From the NCBI GenBank assembly GCA_900547135.1, contig URFJ01000003.1, positions 1 through 40,127 on the forward strand: DNA of 40,127 nt, in the 5' to 3' direction. This document shows, one piece after another, positions 33,316 through 40,127 of the stretch (position 1 is its first letter; each line of letters opens with the position of its first letter). The DNA is from an uncultured Eubacteriales bacterium (GTDB lineage Bacteria > Bacillota > Clostridia > Christensenellales > CAG-138). The position numbers and the translations under genes are program-made. Below the pieces are notes generated by a model. That model did no database searches. It worked only from the letters and a program-made list of their open reading frames with translations, and was not told the DNA's origin.

Positions 33316-34224
33316 ATGCCCACGACGCTCTCAGAAATTATCCGCGCAGCCATCCGAGGGCTGCGACCGATAACCAACAACCTGAGCCTGGAGTCAGAAA
33401 GGAATGGGATTGATCTACTGGGAAGGCTTGAAACGAGAAAGCTCCCAAGCAATGTAAATATTATCAGGTGGGACATTGGCGATATACCCGCGGAGTGGTT
33501 CCACCATGAAAACTCGCCTGAAGACGCCGTGGCTATTTACTTTCATGGGGGTGCGTACATATCCGGCTCGCTTACAAGCAGCCGGGTGCTGGCGGTAGAT
33601 TTCGTTCAGGCGCTTCAAATGAACGTATTATCGTTTGAATACAGGCTTGCGCCCGAGCATCCGTTTCCGGCTGCGCTTGACGACGCGATGAAGGTGTATA
33701 AAACTATGCTAGGCCTGGGTGTGTCGCCAGAACGGATTACCTTTATAGGCGACAGCGCCGGTGGAGGGCTTTTATGCGCGGCCGCGGTTAGGTCGCGTGA
33801 CGAGGGGCTGCCGCTGCCATCCTCCCTTGTCATGATTTCGCCCTGGGCCGATTTAACGCTGTCAGGGAAAACCTACGAAACTATGAGGGATAAGGACCCT
33901 CTTTTGACAATAGCCAAGCTGGAGAGAGCCGTTGAATGCTACACTGGAAATAAAGATTTGAAAAACCCCTATATATCGCCGGCTTTTGGGAATTTTAAAG
34001 GCATACCGTCCGCGCTTATACATGTGGGTACGCACGAGCTGCTTTTGGACGATGCCAGAACGCTGTCAAAGAATATGGCGAGGGATGGCGTAGATGTAAC
34101 ACTTGATGAATGGGAAGGAATGTGGCACGTGTGGCATACTTTCGACGTACCGGAAACAGCGGTCGCCCTTGAAAGAATCGCCGACTATATCCTTACTAGA
34201 CTTGGATCAGGGGAGGTTGACTGA
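33316..34224 (+). CDS. Alpha/beta hydrolase, HSL-type esterase
   Basis: The 302-residue protein belongs to the hormone-sensitive-lipase group of esterases. The oxyanion motif H-G-G-A is in A-I-Y-F-H-G-G-A-Y-I-S-G. The nucleophile elbow is G-D-S-A-G-G, with Y-R-L-A-P-E-H-P-F-P-A-A before it. The acid residue is probably Asp in T-H-E-L-L-L-D-D-A and the catalytic His is in W-E-G-M-W-H-V-W-H. There is no signal peptide, so it acts in the cytoplasm. AGAGGTGAAGC precedes the ATG. The next gene, an acyltransferase, starts two bases after its stop, so the two probably work together on acyl esters. The substrate is unknown. Confidence 0.9.
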   Translation: MPTTLSEIIRAAIRGLRPITNNLSLESERNGIDLLGRLETRKLPSNVNIIRWDIGDIPAEWFHHENSPEDAVAIYFHGGAYISGSLTSSRVLAVDFVQALQMNVLSFEYRLAPEHPFPAALDDAMKVYKTMLGLGVSPERITFIGDSAGGGLLCAAAVRSRDEGLPLPSSLVMISPWADLTLSGKTYETMRDKDPLLTIAKLERAVECYTGNKDLKNPYISPAFGNFKGIPSALIHVGTHELLLDDARTLSKNMARDGVDVTLDEWEGMWHVWHTFDVPETAVALERIADYILTRLGSGEVD

Positions 34225-34225
34225 A

Positions 34226-35488
34226 GTGGCGCATGCCAGGCGAAGCTGGTACAGGCTGGATAATGCCGCTAAGATTTATCCCGTAACGCAGACGGGCGCT
34301 TGGACGCCCATGTTTAGGTTTACGGCGGTTATGCGTTCAGACATTGATCCGGACAAGCTGCAGGCTTCGCTGGACGCGGTTTCTCCAAGGTTTCCAACTT
34401 TTACGGTATGCCTTAAAACAGGAATGTTCTGGTATTATCTGGAGCAGCTGGGCGGTCCGGTTATGATAGAACCAGACGCGCTTAATCCATGCGCGCCGAT
34501 TGAAAAGGGGGCGCCCCTGTTCAGGATACGCTATTATGCTAATCGGCTAAGTCTGGAGATTCACCATGTGGTTACGGACGGAGGGGGCGCTATGGTCTTT
34601 TTCAAGACGCTTTTGGCGCAATATCTCAGGGAGGCGGGGTACGAGGTGCCATGTACCCACGGCATTTTAGATATTGGCGTTTCCGCAGCTGCGGAGGAGA
34701 TTCAGGACAGCTTTAAAAAGTTTTCCAAGATGATGGTGCTTCCAACCAGATCAGAGAGTAAGGCGTACCGCATATCGGGCGCCAGGCTTCCCCTTGGCCT
34801 TATGAGGGTTACAACCGGCGAGATGGATGTAAGCCAGGCGCTTGAACGGGCGCACTCGTATGGCGCTACGTTGACCGAATTTATGGTTGCGCTGCTGATA
34901 CAAGCCGCATATATGCTTCAGCTTGCCGAGGGGCGCCCTCAGTACCCTGTAAAGGTAAGCGTTCCTATAGACCTAAGGAAATACTACCCTACTGCTACGA
35001 TAAGAAATTTTTCGCAGTATCTGAACCCGGGGATCGATCCGCAGTACGGCGAGTTTACGTTTGAGGAGATACTTTCGCAGGTTCATCATTATATGAGGCT
35101 GAACGTTACTGAAAAGAACCTCAACGCCAGAATAAGCAAGAACGTCAGTGACGAAAGGAATCCGGTTATACGGATGATCCCCCTGTTTATCAAGAAGGCC
35201 GCTATGTTTATAGCTTATATGAAATGCGGCGAATCGACATTTACAATGCCGTTTTCAAACCTTGGAAGAATAACGCTACCGGATATCATGTATGAGCATA
35301 TTGAAAGAATTGATTTTATACTCCATACAGCCAGATTCAATGTGTTCGAGGCAGGTGCGTCAACTCTGAACGGCAGGCTGTCCATCAGCCTGTCTTCCTT
35401 GATAGCTCAAAGCCATATGGAGAGATTGTTCTTTACATCGCTTGTCAAGCAGGGGATCAGGGTTAAAATAGAATCCAACGGGTTGTGA
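34226..35488 (+). CDS. Condensation-superfamily acyltransferase (HHxxxDG)
   Basis: The 420-residue protein has the active-site motif H-H-V-V-T-D-G in L-E-I-H-H-V-V-T-D-G-G-G-A, the mark of CoA-dependent acyltransferases such as chloramphenicol acetyltransferase, PapA and the alcohol acetyltransferase group. A basic patch V-P-I-D-L-R-K-Y-Y-P-T and P-F-S-N-L-G-R in the C-terminal half fit that fold. GTG at 34226 is taken as the start because GGAGG lies nine bases upstream; the frame is open from 34103 inside the esterase gene. Acyl donor and acceptor cannot be read from the sequence. The neighbours are the esterase before it and a zinc-ribbon membrane protein after it. Confidence 0.82.
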   Translation: MAHARRSWYRLDNAAKIYPVTQTGAWTPMFRFTAVMRSDIDPDKLQASLDAVSPRFPTFTVCLKTGMFWYYLEQLGGPVMIEPDALNPCAPIEKGAPLFRIRYYANRLSLEIHHVVTDGGGAMVFFKTLLAQYLREAGYEVPCTHGILDIGVSAAAEEIQDSFKKFSKMMVLPTRSESKAYRISGARLPLGLMRVTTGEMDVSQALERAHSYGATLTEFMVALLIQAAYMLQLAEGRPQYPVKVSVPIDLRKYYPTATIRNFSQYLNPGIDPQYGEFTFEEILSQVHHYMRLNVTEKNLNARISKNVSDERNPVIRMIPLFIKKAAMFIAYMKCGESTFTMPFSNLGRITLPDIMYEHIERIDFILHTARFNVFEAGASTLNGRLSISLSSLIAQSHMERLFFTSLVKQGIRVKIESNGL

Positions 35489-35552
35489 ATTCTGGCCGCA
35501 TGCAGCGTGCAGGGCCGTATGGCCGATACCATTACGGAAAGGGGAATATCCT

Positions 35553-36260
35553 GTGTCTTATTGCGTTAACTGTGGGGTCGAGCTGGAAAAGAGCCTGAAA
35601 AAGTGCCCGCTGTGCGGAGTGGAAGTCCAGAATCCGAAGGAGCCCTTTGATGAAGGGACGATAAAGCCCTATCCTGTGCACATGGATTACATAACCGGAC
35701 GCATGGAGCGGCGGCTGGCAGCAATAATAATAACCGTTGTGCTCATGCTGATTTCAGGTATATGCGTGCTGGCGGATGTGATATATAGCGCTGAGCTGGA
35801 CTGGGCGCTGTATGTATTAAGCGCCCTTGCCCTGGGCTGGCTTATGTTTGTCCTGCCGCTATACATGCTTAAATGGCATCCTATCGTATATGTAATTCTT
35901 GATGGTATAGGCGCGATTGCATTTTTATACGTAATAAACCTGCTTCTCCAGGGAGACGAGTGGTTCTCGTCGATTGCTCTGCCGATTATATTTCTTAACG
36001 CAGCTATTGTGTCATTAAATGTATCGCTTATACACAGCGGTCGGCTTGGCAAAGCGGCGTGCGCCGCCTGGGTCGCTGGTTCGGTCGGCGTTGACATTAT
36101 GGGTATAGAGGTCATACTTGACCTTTACATGAATGAATCAATACTGCCCCAATGGTCATGGTTTGTGCTTATACCATGCCTGGCCGTATCCGTAATCATG
36201 ATTATAGTCGACAAAAACTCCAGGATGAAGGATTCTATAAAACGCAGACTGCATACATAA
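35553..36260 (+). CDS. Zinc-ribbon membrane protein (DUF6320-like)
   Basis: The 235-residue protein begins with a four-Cys ribbon, Y-C-V-N-C-G-V-E-L and K-C-P-L-C-G-V-E-V (residues 4-24), then a short linker. About six or more membrane helices follow, including A-I-I-I-T-V-V-L-M-L-I-S-G near 55 and a basic end D-S-I-K-R-R-L-H-T. It matches what I recall of DUF6320. GTG start with AAAGGGG nine bases upstream. It is the third gene of the esterase/acyltransferase unit. A hairpin follows about 77 bases after its stop. Function unknown; the ribbon may bind zinc or protein at the membrane. Confidence 0.75.
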   Translation: MSYCVNCGVELEKSLKKCPLCGVEVQNPKEPFDEGTIKPYPVHMDYITGRMERRLAAIIITVVLMLISGICVLADVIYSAELDWALYVLSALALGWLMFVLPLYMLKWHPIVYVILDGIGAIAFLYVINLLLQGDEWFSSIALPIIFLNAAIVSLNVSLIHSGRLGKAACAAWVAGSVGVDIMGIEVILDLYMNESILPQWSWFVLIPCLAVSVIMIIVDKNSRMKDSIKRRLHT

Positions 36261-36336
36261 AAAGCAATTTATCAAATTCTCCTGCATTAGACTGGGTCAT
36301 GATATTGTACATGGGCGTGTCTAGTTAGAATGAAAA

Positions 36337-36378
36337 ATAATAAGCCGGCATTCCTTATGGAGTTAACCGGCTTATTAT
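36337..36378. terminator. Bidirectional hairpin between convergent genes
   Basis: ATAATAAGCCGG (36337-36348) pairs perfectly with CCGGCTTATTAT (36367-36378) around an 18-base loop. On the minus strand TTTTTCATT follows, a fair U-tract for the DUF1294 gene. On the plus strand the tail is ATATATG. Confidence 0.65.
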
Positions 36379-36434
36379 ATATATGTAGGATTTTCATATG
36401 ATGTTTAGTAATCACAGTGGCATAAAAAGCCATT

Positions 36435-36713
36435 TTATATAAGTTTGAATACCACATAGGATAATGCCGCGTTAAAAACCATAAGCAGTGGAATTCCAAC
36501 GGTGAACTTTTTATGCTTGGTTTTATGCCTGAAAATCAGCATCCCCAGCATCGCTCCCAGCGAACCTCCGAAAGCGGCGAGCGCCATTAAAGTCCTTTCA
36601 GGTATTCGATAAAGCCCTTTAACGGCGGCGTTCTTGTCAATTCCCATCACTATGAGGGAAACCACATTGAATGCAATAAGATATAGAATGTATAAAGCTT
36701 TAACAGTTTCCAT
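36435..36713 (-). CDS. DUF1294-family membrane protein
   Basis: A 92-residue protein with about three membrane helices. The family motif is G-G-S-L-G-A-M-L-G-M-L-I-F-R-H-K-T-K-H-K-K-F, with M-G-I-D-K before it and R-I-P-E-R-T-L in the middle. Its function is unknown. The ATG at 36713 lies inside the end of the upstream P-loop gene (overlap 14 bases), so the pair is translated together. Confidence 0.85.
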   Translation of the reverse strand: METVKALYILYLIAFNVVSLIVMGIDKNAAVKGLYRIPERTLMALAAFGGSLGAMLGMLIFRHKTKHKKFTVGIPLLMVFNAALSYVVFKLI

Positions 36714-37128
36714 GCCAGATTATATATGGCTTGAGGAACTCAGGCGCGTTTTCGCTTGGATCGCTTACGCTAATGACTATAGTTATGCCAAAATCGGATG
36801 CAAAACTGTCCAAAGCTAAAAACAGGCTTTCAAGCGATTCGAGCGTATGCTCACCAATCATCCTCATAAAGCCGTCGACAAATATATATTCAAGGTCGTA
36901 GTCCTGCGCCGCAAGGCCGGCGACGAATCCGGAAAGCATCTTGGGCCCTTTAACCCTGTACTCAGTTGAGTCGATAAAACGGACGTCTCTCTCAAGTTCA
37001 TACATGTAATCCTTATTAACATGTATAAAAACAATACTTCCTGTGGCCTCTTTTATGGCGGCGTTGGCCATGTCGATTATATGTTTTGTCTTGCCGGTTC
37101 CTTTTTTTCCGTATATAACCTGTATCAA
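36700..37128 (-). CDS. Small P-loop ATPase
   Basis: The 142-residue protein begins I-Q-V-I-Y-G-K-K-G-T-G-K-T-K-H-I-I-D-M-A-N-A-A, a Walker A motif at residues 6-13. Y-I-F-V-D-G-F-M-R-M looks like Walker B, and I-T-I-V-I-S-V-S-D is like a sensor strand. I take TTG at 37128 as start because it puts the P-loop at the N-terminus and has AAGGGGG 12 bases upstream. The frame runs open to 37251, but that extension is unlike the family. Related small proteins in Clostridia are sometimes annotated as PilT-like, with no real evidence. It overlaps the DUF1294 gene. Confidence 0.7.
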   Translation of the reverse strand: MIQVIYGKKGTGKTKHIIDMANAAIKEATGSIVFIHVNKDYMYELERDVRFIDSTEYRVKGPKMLSGFVAGLAAQDYDLEYIFVDGFMRMIGEHTLESLESLFLALDSFASDFGITIVISVSDPSENAPEFLKPYIIWHGNC

Positions 37129-37312
37129 TGCAATCGACCCCCTTATTAATAAAAATTCGCTCAGCAGCCTATAATCCATCCCGAATCGATTCGGTATAAA
37201 GCAATGGTAACTTATATAATAGTACATTTTAGTCTCCTTGGCAATAGGCAAATGCTAACCGAAAAAACAGGAAACATCGACATGTTGTAGCGTGCGTTAA
37301 ATAGTAAAAACC

Positions 37313-37331
37313 GCCGTTCTACGGCAAATTT
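37313..37331. terminator. Short hairpin with T-run before the surface protein gene
   Basis: GCCGT (37313-37317) pairs with ACGGC (37321-37325), loop TCT. AAATTTTTT follows on the plus strand and GGTTTTTA on the minus strand. It separates the minus-strand unit from the large gene that starts at 37495. Confidence 0.4.
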
Positions 37332-37494
37332 TTTGAATTAAATTACTCAAATAGTATAGCATTTAAACAATATATGTGCTAATATAAATAATGGGTATAC
37401 AAGGGTGTGATAGCATAGCTGGCACATTCCGCGATCATAAAAGTGCTATTTATGAGAGCATGTATACCTATACCAAAAAAAAGGGGGAAAACAC

Positions 37495-40127
37495 ATGAAA
37501 AAGACATGGAAAAAGCTGCTAGGCATACTTCTGGCAGTCGTCTTGGTTCTTCCGAGCCTCACCTCCATCGCAAGCGCGATTGAACCGGGTCTCGATCTGA
37601 CACCGAAGCAGACGGCTGAAGAAGCTGTTAATGCAGCCTGGGCGTTGTGGGACGAAATCAACGCTCTGGAGGACAGCCTCGAGGCTCAGAAACTTCCAGA
37701 AAAGGAACTCGTCTCAAGATTGTACGACTTTGTCGCGTCTCAGGATGAAGTAGAAAAAATAGTCCGTGAAGAAGACGACCAATTCGGATTCTACACAACG
37801 GGCAATGTATACAACATCTATGACCGCAAAGAAGAAGGCTTTAAGGGCGGAAATGTCGACGGCATGATCGAAGCTCTGGGCGACCAGATCGAGACCATGG
37901 ACATCACCCCAGTAGGCAGTCTCAAGATCGGCGTCTACAGCCCCTACTACGGCAGAGACGGCAGTATGACCCGTAACTATTACGAGGCGGCCGTAGGTAT
38001 GCAGGAAGCTTTAGGCGACGAGAGCGTCATATTTGATTACTATGGCGACGGCAGCCAGTATGGAGAGTTCGCCACAGTAGAAAGCTTCAAAAACTGGAGC
38101 GAGTATGGCGTAGTTCTGGTAGACAGCCATGGTTCAATGTCTGGTGGCACCTCCTGGATCTGCTCTCCTCTTATGAGCGACTATGATCCCATCGACGTAA
38201 CCGAAGGACGCTTGGCGATCTCTGGCGGCGGCGTATGGATCACCGGTACCTTCTTTGAGAAGTACTGCGAACTGCCCAACACATTCATCTATCTTGGAAT
38301 ATGTGAAGGAATGAAATCCCGCGGCCTGTGCGATCCTCTGGTTGCAGCCGGCGCGGGTTTTGTTGCAGGTTACAGTGAGTCCGTCACTTTCCGTTACGAT
38401 GGAGAGATGATGCCGACAATCTGTGAATATCTCGTCACAGAACATCCGGATAATCCCGGGCGTTTCTATACTGCCGAAGAGGCCTGCGATAAAGCTAAGG
38501 AAATCCATGGCCCAAGGGATCCTTACACCTCACCTGCTGCGGTACTTCTTTATGCGGGAAACCCGGATCTGGTAGTCCAGCAGACCCCCATTGCGGCCAC
38601 AGGCGTTGCGCTGGAGCCCGAATCAGTAGACCTTTACAACAACAACACTTATAAATTCAATGTTGTAACGACTCCCGTCGACGCGAACAACTACACCCTT
38701 GGATGGGCCAGCAACAATGAATCAGTTGCTACAGTTGCAGAAGACGGCACCGTTACCGTTGTTGGCGAAGGTACCGCTACAATAACCGTAACGCTGAACG
38801 ATCAGCTTGAAGGCGGAGTATTTACAGCTACCGCAACTGTTAACGGCCTTGGCAATATGGCGGTTACAGGTATAAGCCTTGATCCTACAGCTATTGACAC
38901 ATATGTTGGCGCAACTCCGGTTGAGATCACCGCTGTGATTGAACCCGCAAGCGCCAGCAACCAGAACATCATCTGGACGAGCAGCAACGAGAATGTTGCA
39001 ACAGTTGATAATGGCGTTGTAACCGGCACGGCCACCATTACTGCTACGACTGAAGACGGTGGTTTCACCGCCACAGCTACAGTCAACGTTGTAACGCTTG
39101 ACGACGCGCTCAACGGGGAAGGAAGCAACCTTTCATTCCAGAACGATCCAACCAATCCTTGGATAATGGATGACGGCGACGGAAGAGTATCAGCCGTATC
39201 AAATATACAGGGCCAGACTAACGGTGCTAGCACGATTTCAACAACTGTTGAAATGACCGCCGGTCAGACCATGACGTTCGACTGGAAGGTAAGCTCTGAA
39301 ACTAATTATGACTGGCTTACATTCAAAGTAAACGGAACGCAGGTTAACCGCATAAGCGGAACAAGGGCTTGGGCCACTTACACCTGGAACGCTCCTTCTG
39401 ACGGCACCTATACCTTCAGCTGGACCTATTCCAAGGATGGAAGCGTTAACGGCGGAAGCGACTGCGGTTGGGTTGACAATGTTAACGTAGGCGACGAAGT
39501 ACCTCCGACGCCGCCGGTAACACCGACTCCTGGAGACGGCTTTGTAGAGACGAACGAAATCATCCCTGGCGAACAGTACATCATAGCGGTTGATTACTAT
39601 GGCCAGATCATGATGATGAGCAACGTCCTCGATTCCGACAATAGCATCCGCCTGGTAGGCGATCCCGCTCAGATGAGCGGCAGCGCGATCGTAGGCGGCT
39701 ACAGCGACAGCCATCTGTGGACATTCTCATCAGCCACTGCGGGCACAATCCAGAGCGTAGGCAATGGAAGGTACTGCGAAGTAGTAAACTACAATGGTTA
39801 CGCTTGGCTGGGTCTTGCCAACAGCGCGTCCTACAACTGGATCTGGGATGGCAACGGCAACATGAGGACCGATGCGCCGAACGCGGGCCAGTGGAACTAT
39901 CTGTCATACGCAGACACGGCAAGCGACATAGACCATCCGGCGTTTGACCTGTGGGTATACGGCGATGCCGACTATCTGCCGATTAAGCTGTACAAGGCAA
40001 GCGGCGAAGTACCGCCTGTAACGCCGACAGTACCGCCTGTAACGCCAACACCTGGCCCGATAGGCGATAACGCGTTTGAAGACAGCTTCGAAAACGGCAT
40101 CACAAATAACAAGTGGACGCTGGTAGA
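37495..40127 (+). CDS. Large secreted surface protein: caspase/gingipain-like domain, Ig-like and jelly-roll modules, 3' end cut off
   Basis: An open frame of 877 codons runs without a stop to the window end. Residues 1-28 are a signal peptide ending in I-A-S-A. A first domain contains V-V-L-V-D-S-H-G (His212) and I-Y-L-G-I-C-E-G (Cys270), the strand-His-Gly and strand-Cys pattern of clan CD peptidases such as clostripain and gingipain. Two bacterial Ig-like repeats follow (about 366-450 and 456-535), with W-A-S-N-N-E-S-V-A-T-V and W-T-S-S-N-E-N-V-A-T-V. Residues 536-665 form a beta-rich domain like cleaved-adhesin or MAM jelly rolls (Y-T-W-N-A-P-S-D-G-T-Y-T-F). A Pro/Thr linker leads to an unknown domain (683-835), then a second linker and D-S-F-E-N-G, the start of another jelly roll. 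AAAGGGGGAAAACAC precedes the ATG. Codons favour ATC over ATA, unlike the neighbours. Confidence 0.8.
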   Translation, partial: MKKTWKKLLGILLAVVLVLPSLTSIASAIEPGLDLTPKQTAEEAVNAAWALWDEINALEDSLEAQKLPEKELVSRLYDFVASQDEVEKIVREEDDQFGFYTTGNVYNIYDRKEEGFKGGNVDGMIEALGDQIETMDITPVGSLKIGVYSPYYGRDGSMTRNYYEAAVGMQEALGDESVIFDYYGDGSQYGEFATVESFKNWSEYGVVLVDSHGSMSGGTSWICSPLMSDYDPIDVTEGRLAISGGGVWITGTFFEKYCELPNTFIYLGICEGMKSRGLCDPLVAAGAGFVAGYSESVTFRYDGEMMPTICEYLVTEHPDNPGRFYTAEEACDKAKEIHGPRDPYTSPAAVLLYAGNPDLVVQQTPIAATGVALEPESVDLYNNNTYKFNVVTTPVDANNYTLGWASNNESVATVAEDGTVTVVGEGTATITVTLNDQLEGGVFTATATVNGLGNMAVTGISLDPTAIDTYVGATPVEITAVIEPASASNQNIIWTSSNENVATVDNGVVTGTATITATTEDGGFTATATVNVVTLDDALNGEGSNLSFQNDPTNPWIMDDGDGRVSAVSNIQGQTNGASTISTTVEMTAGQTMTFDWKVSSETNYDWLTFKVNGTQVNRISGTRAWATYTWNAPSDGTYTFSWTYSKDGSVNGGSDCGWVDNVNVGDEVPPTPPVTPTPGDGFVETNEIIPGEQYIIAVDYYGQIMMMSNVLDSDNSIRLVGDPAQMSGSAIVGGYSDSHLWTFSSATAGTIQSVGNGRYCEVVNYNGYAWLGLANSASYNWIWDGNGNMRTDAPNAGQWNYLSYADTASDIDHPAFDLWVYGDADYLPIKLYKASGEVPPVTPTVPPVTPTPGPIGDNAFEDSFENGITNNKWTLV

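Noticed and set aside
36287..36499. Minus-strand frame of 70 codons
   Set aside because: It spans the terminator hairpin and overlaps the end of the DUF1294 gene, with no start signal.
38134..39922. Several minus-strand frames of 100-158 codons
   Set aside because: They are antisense to the large surface-protein gene, whose plus frame has a signal peptide, a ribosome-binding site and ordered domains.
1..40127. CRISPR arrays, tRNA or rRNA genes, intact insertion sequences
   Set aside because: I saw no regularly spaced repeats, no tRNA-like cloverleaf or rRNA segments, and no transposase frame.

Overview
The window looks like chromosomal DNA of an endospore-forming member of the Clostridia (Bacillota). 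The support is a set of sporulation genes (bofA, yabP, yabQ, gpr), Gram-positive cell-division genes (sepF, a DivIVA-domain protein, divIC), strong GGAGG ribosome-binding sites, many GTG/TTG starts, a Gram-positive type LexA box and the secA-prfB gene order. Most genes use ATA and AGG codons freely. I cannot assign a genus.

Layout. 1-3876 (minus strand): asparaginase, S-adenosylhomocysteine hydrolase, EutT-like cobalamin adenosyltransferase, an exported protein and the start of bofA. 4089-5421 (plus): a lipoprotein and a MarR regulator with a long palindrome next to its promoter. 5652-7976 (minus): rpmE with a structured leader, and an M3 oligopeptidase. 8091-9611 (plus): an SOS operon with a LexA box, a small protein and a Y-family DNA polymerase. 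9965-11986: a degenerate NodB-fold protein and an M16 peptidase, the ylxY-ymxG pair. 12370-15881: an HlyD-like protein, YggS, SepF, a DivIVA-domain protein and Ogt. 16072-18635 (minus): ferritin and Rho, the latter with a long Q/N/R/Y-rich insertion. 18656-20029: AT-rich, apparently decayed DNA. 20030-22080: yabP, yabQ, divIC and a Ppx/GppA protein. 22047-24710 (minus): a peptidoglycan-binding protein, rmuC and rpsT. 24943-28710: gpr, trmK, a NIF3-family gene, a zinc-ribbon coiled-coil gene and the RNase P RNA. 29289-33194: secA and prfB, the latter with its programmed +1 frameshift. 33316-36260: a three-gene unit of esterase, HHxxxDG acyltransferase and zinc-ribbon membrane protein. 36435-37128 (minus): a DUF1294 protein and a P-loop ATPase. 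37495 to the end: a very large secreted protein cut by the window edge.

Most of the window is conserved housekeeping and sporulation DNA. The least explained parts are four. The first is the truncated surface protein, which has a caspase/gingipain-like His-Gly and Cys pair followed by Ig-like, jelly-roll and Pro/Thr-linker modules. The second is the esterase/acyltransferase/membrane-protein unit, a candidate undescribed acyl-transfer system. The third is the prion-like insertion in Rho. The fourth is the decayed region at 18656-20029. All functional calls come from reading the sequence; no database search was run.
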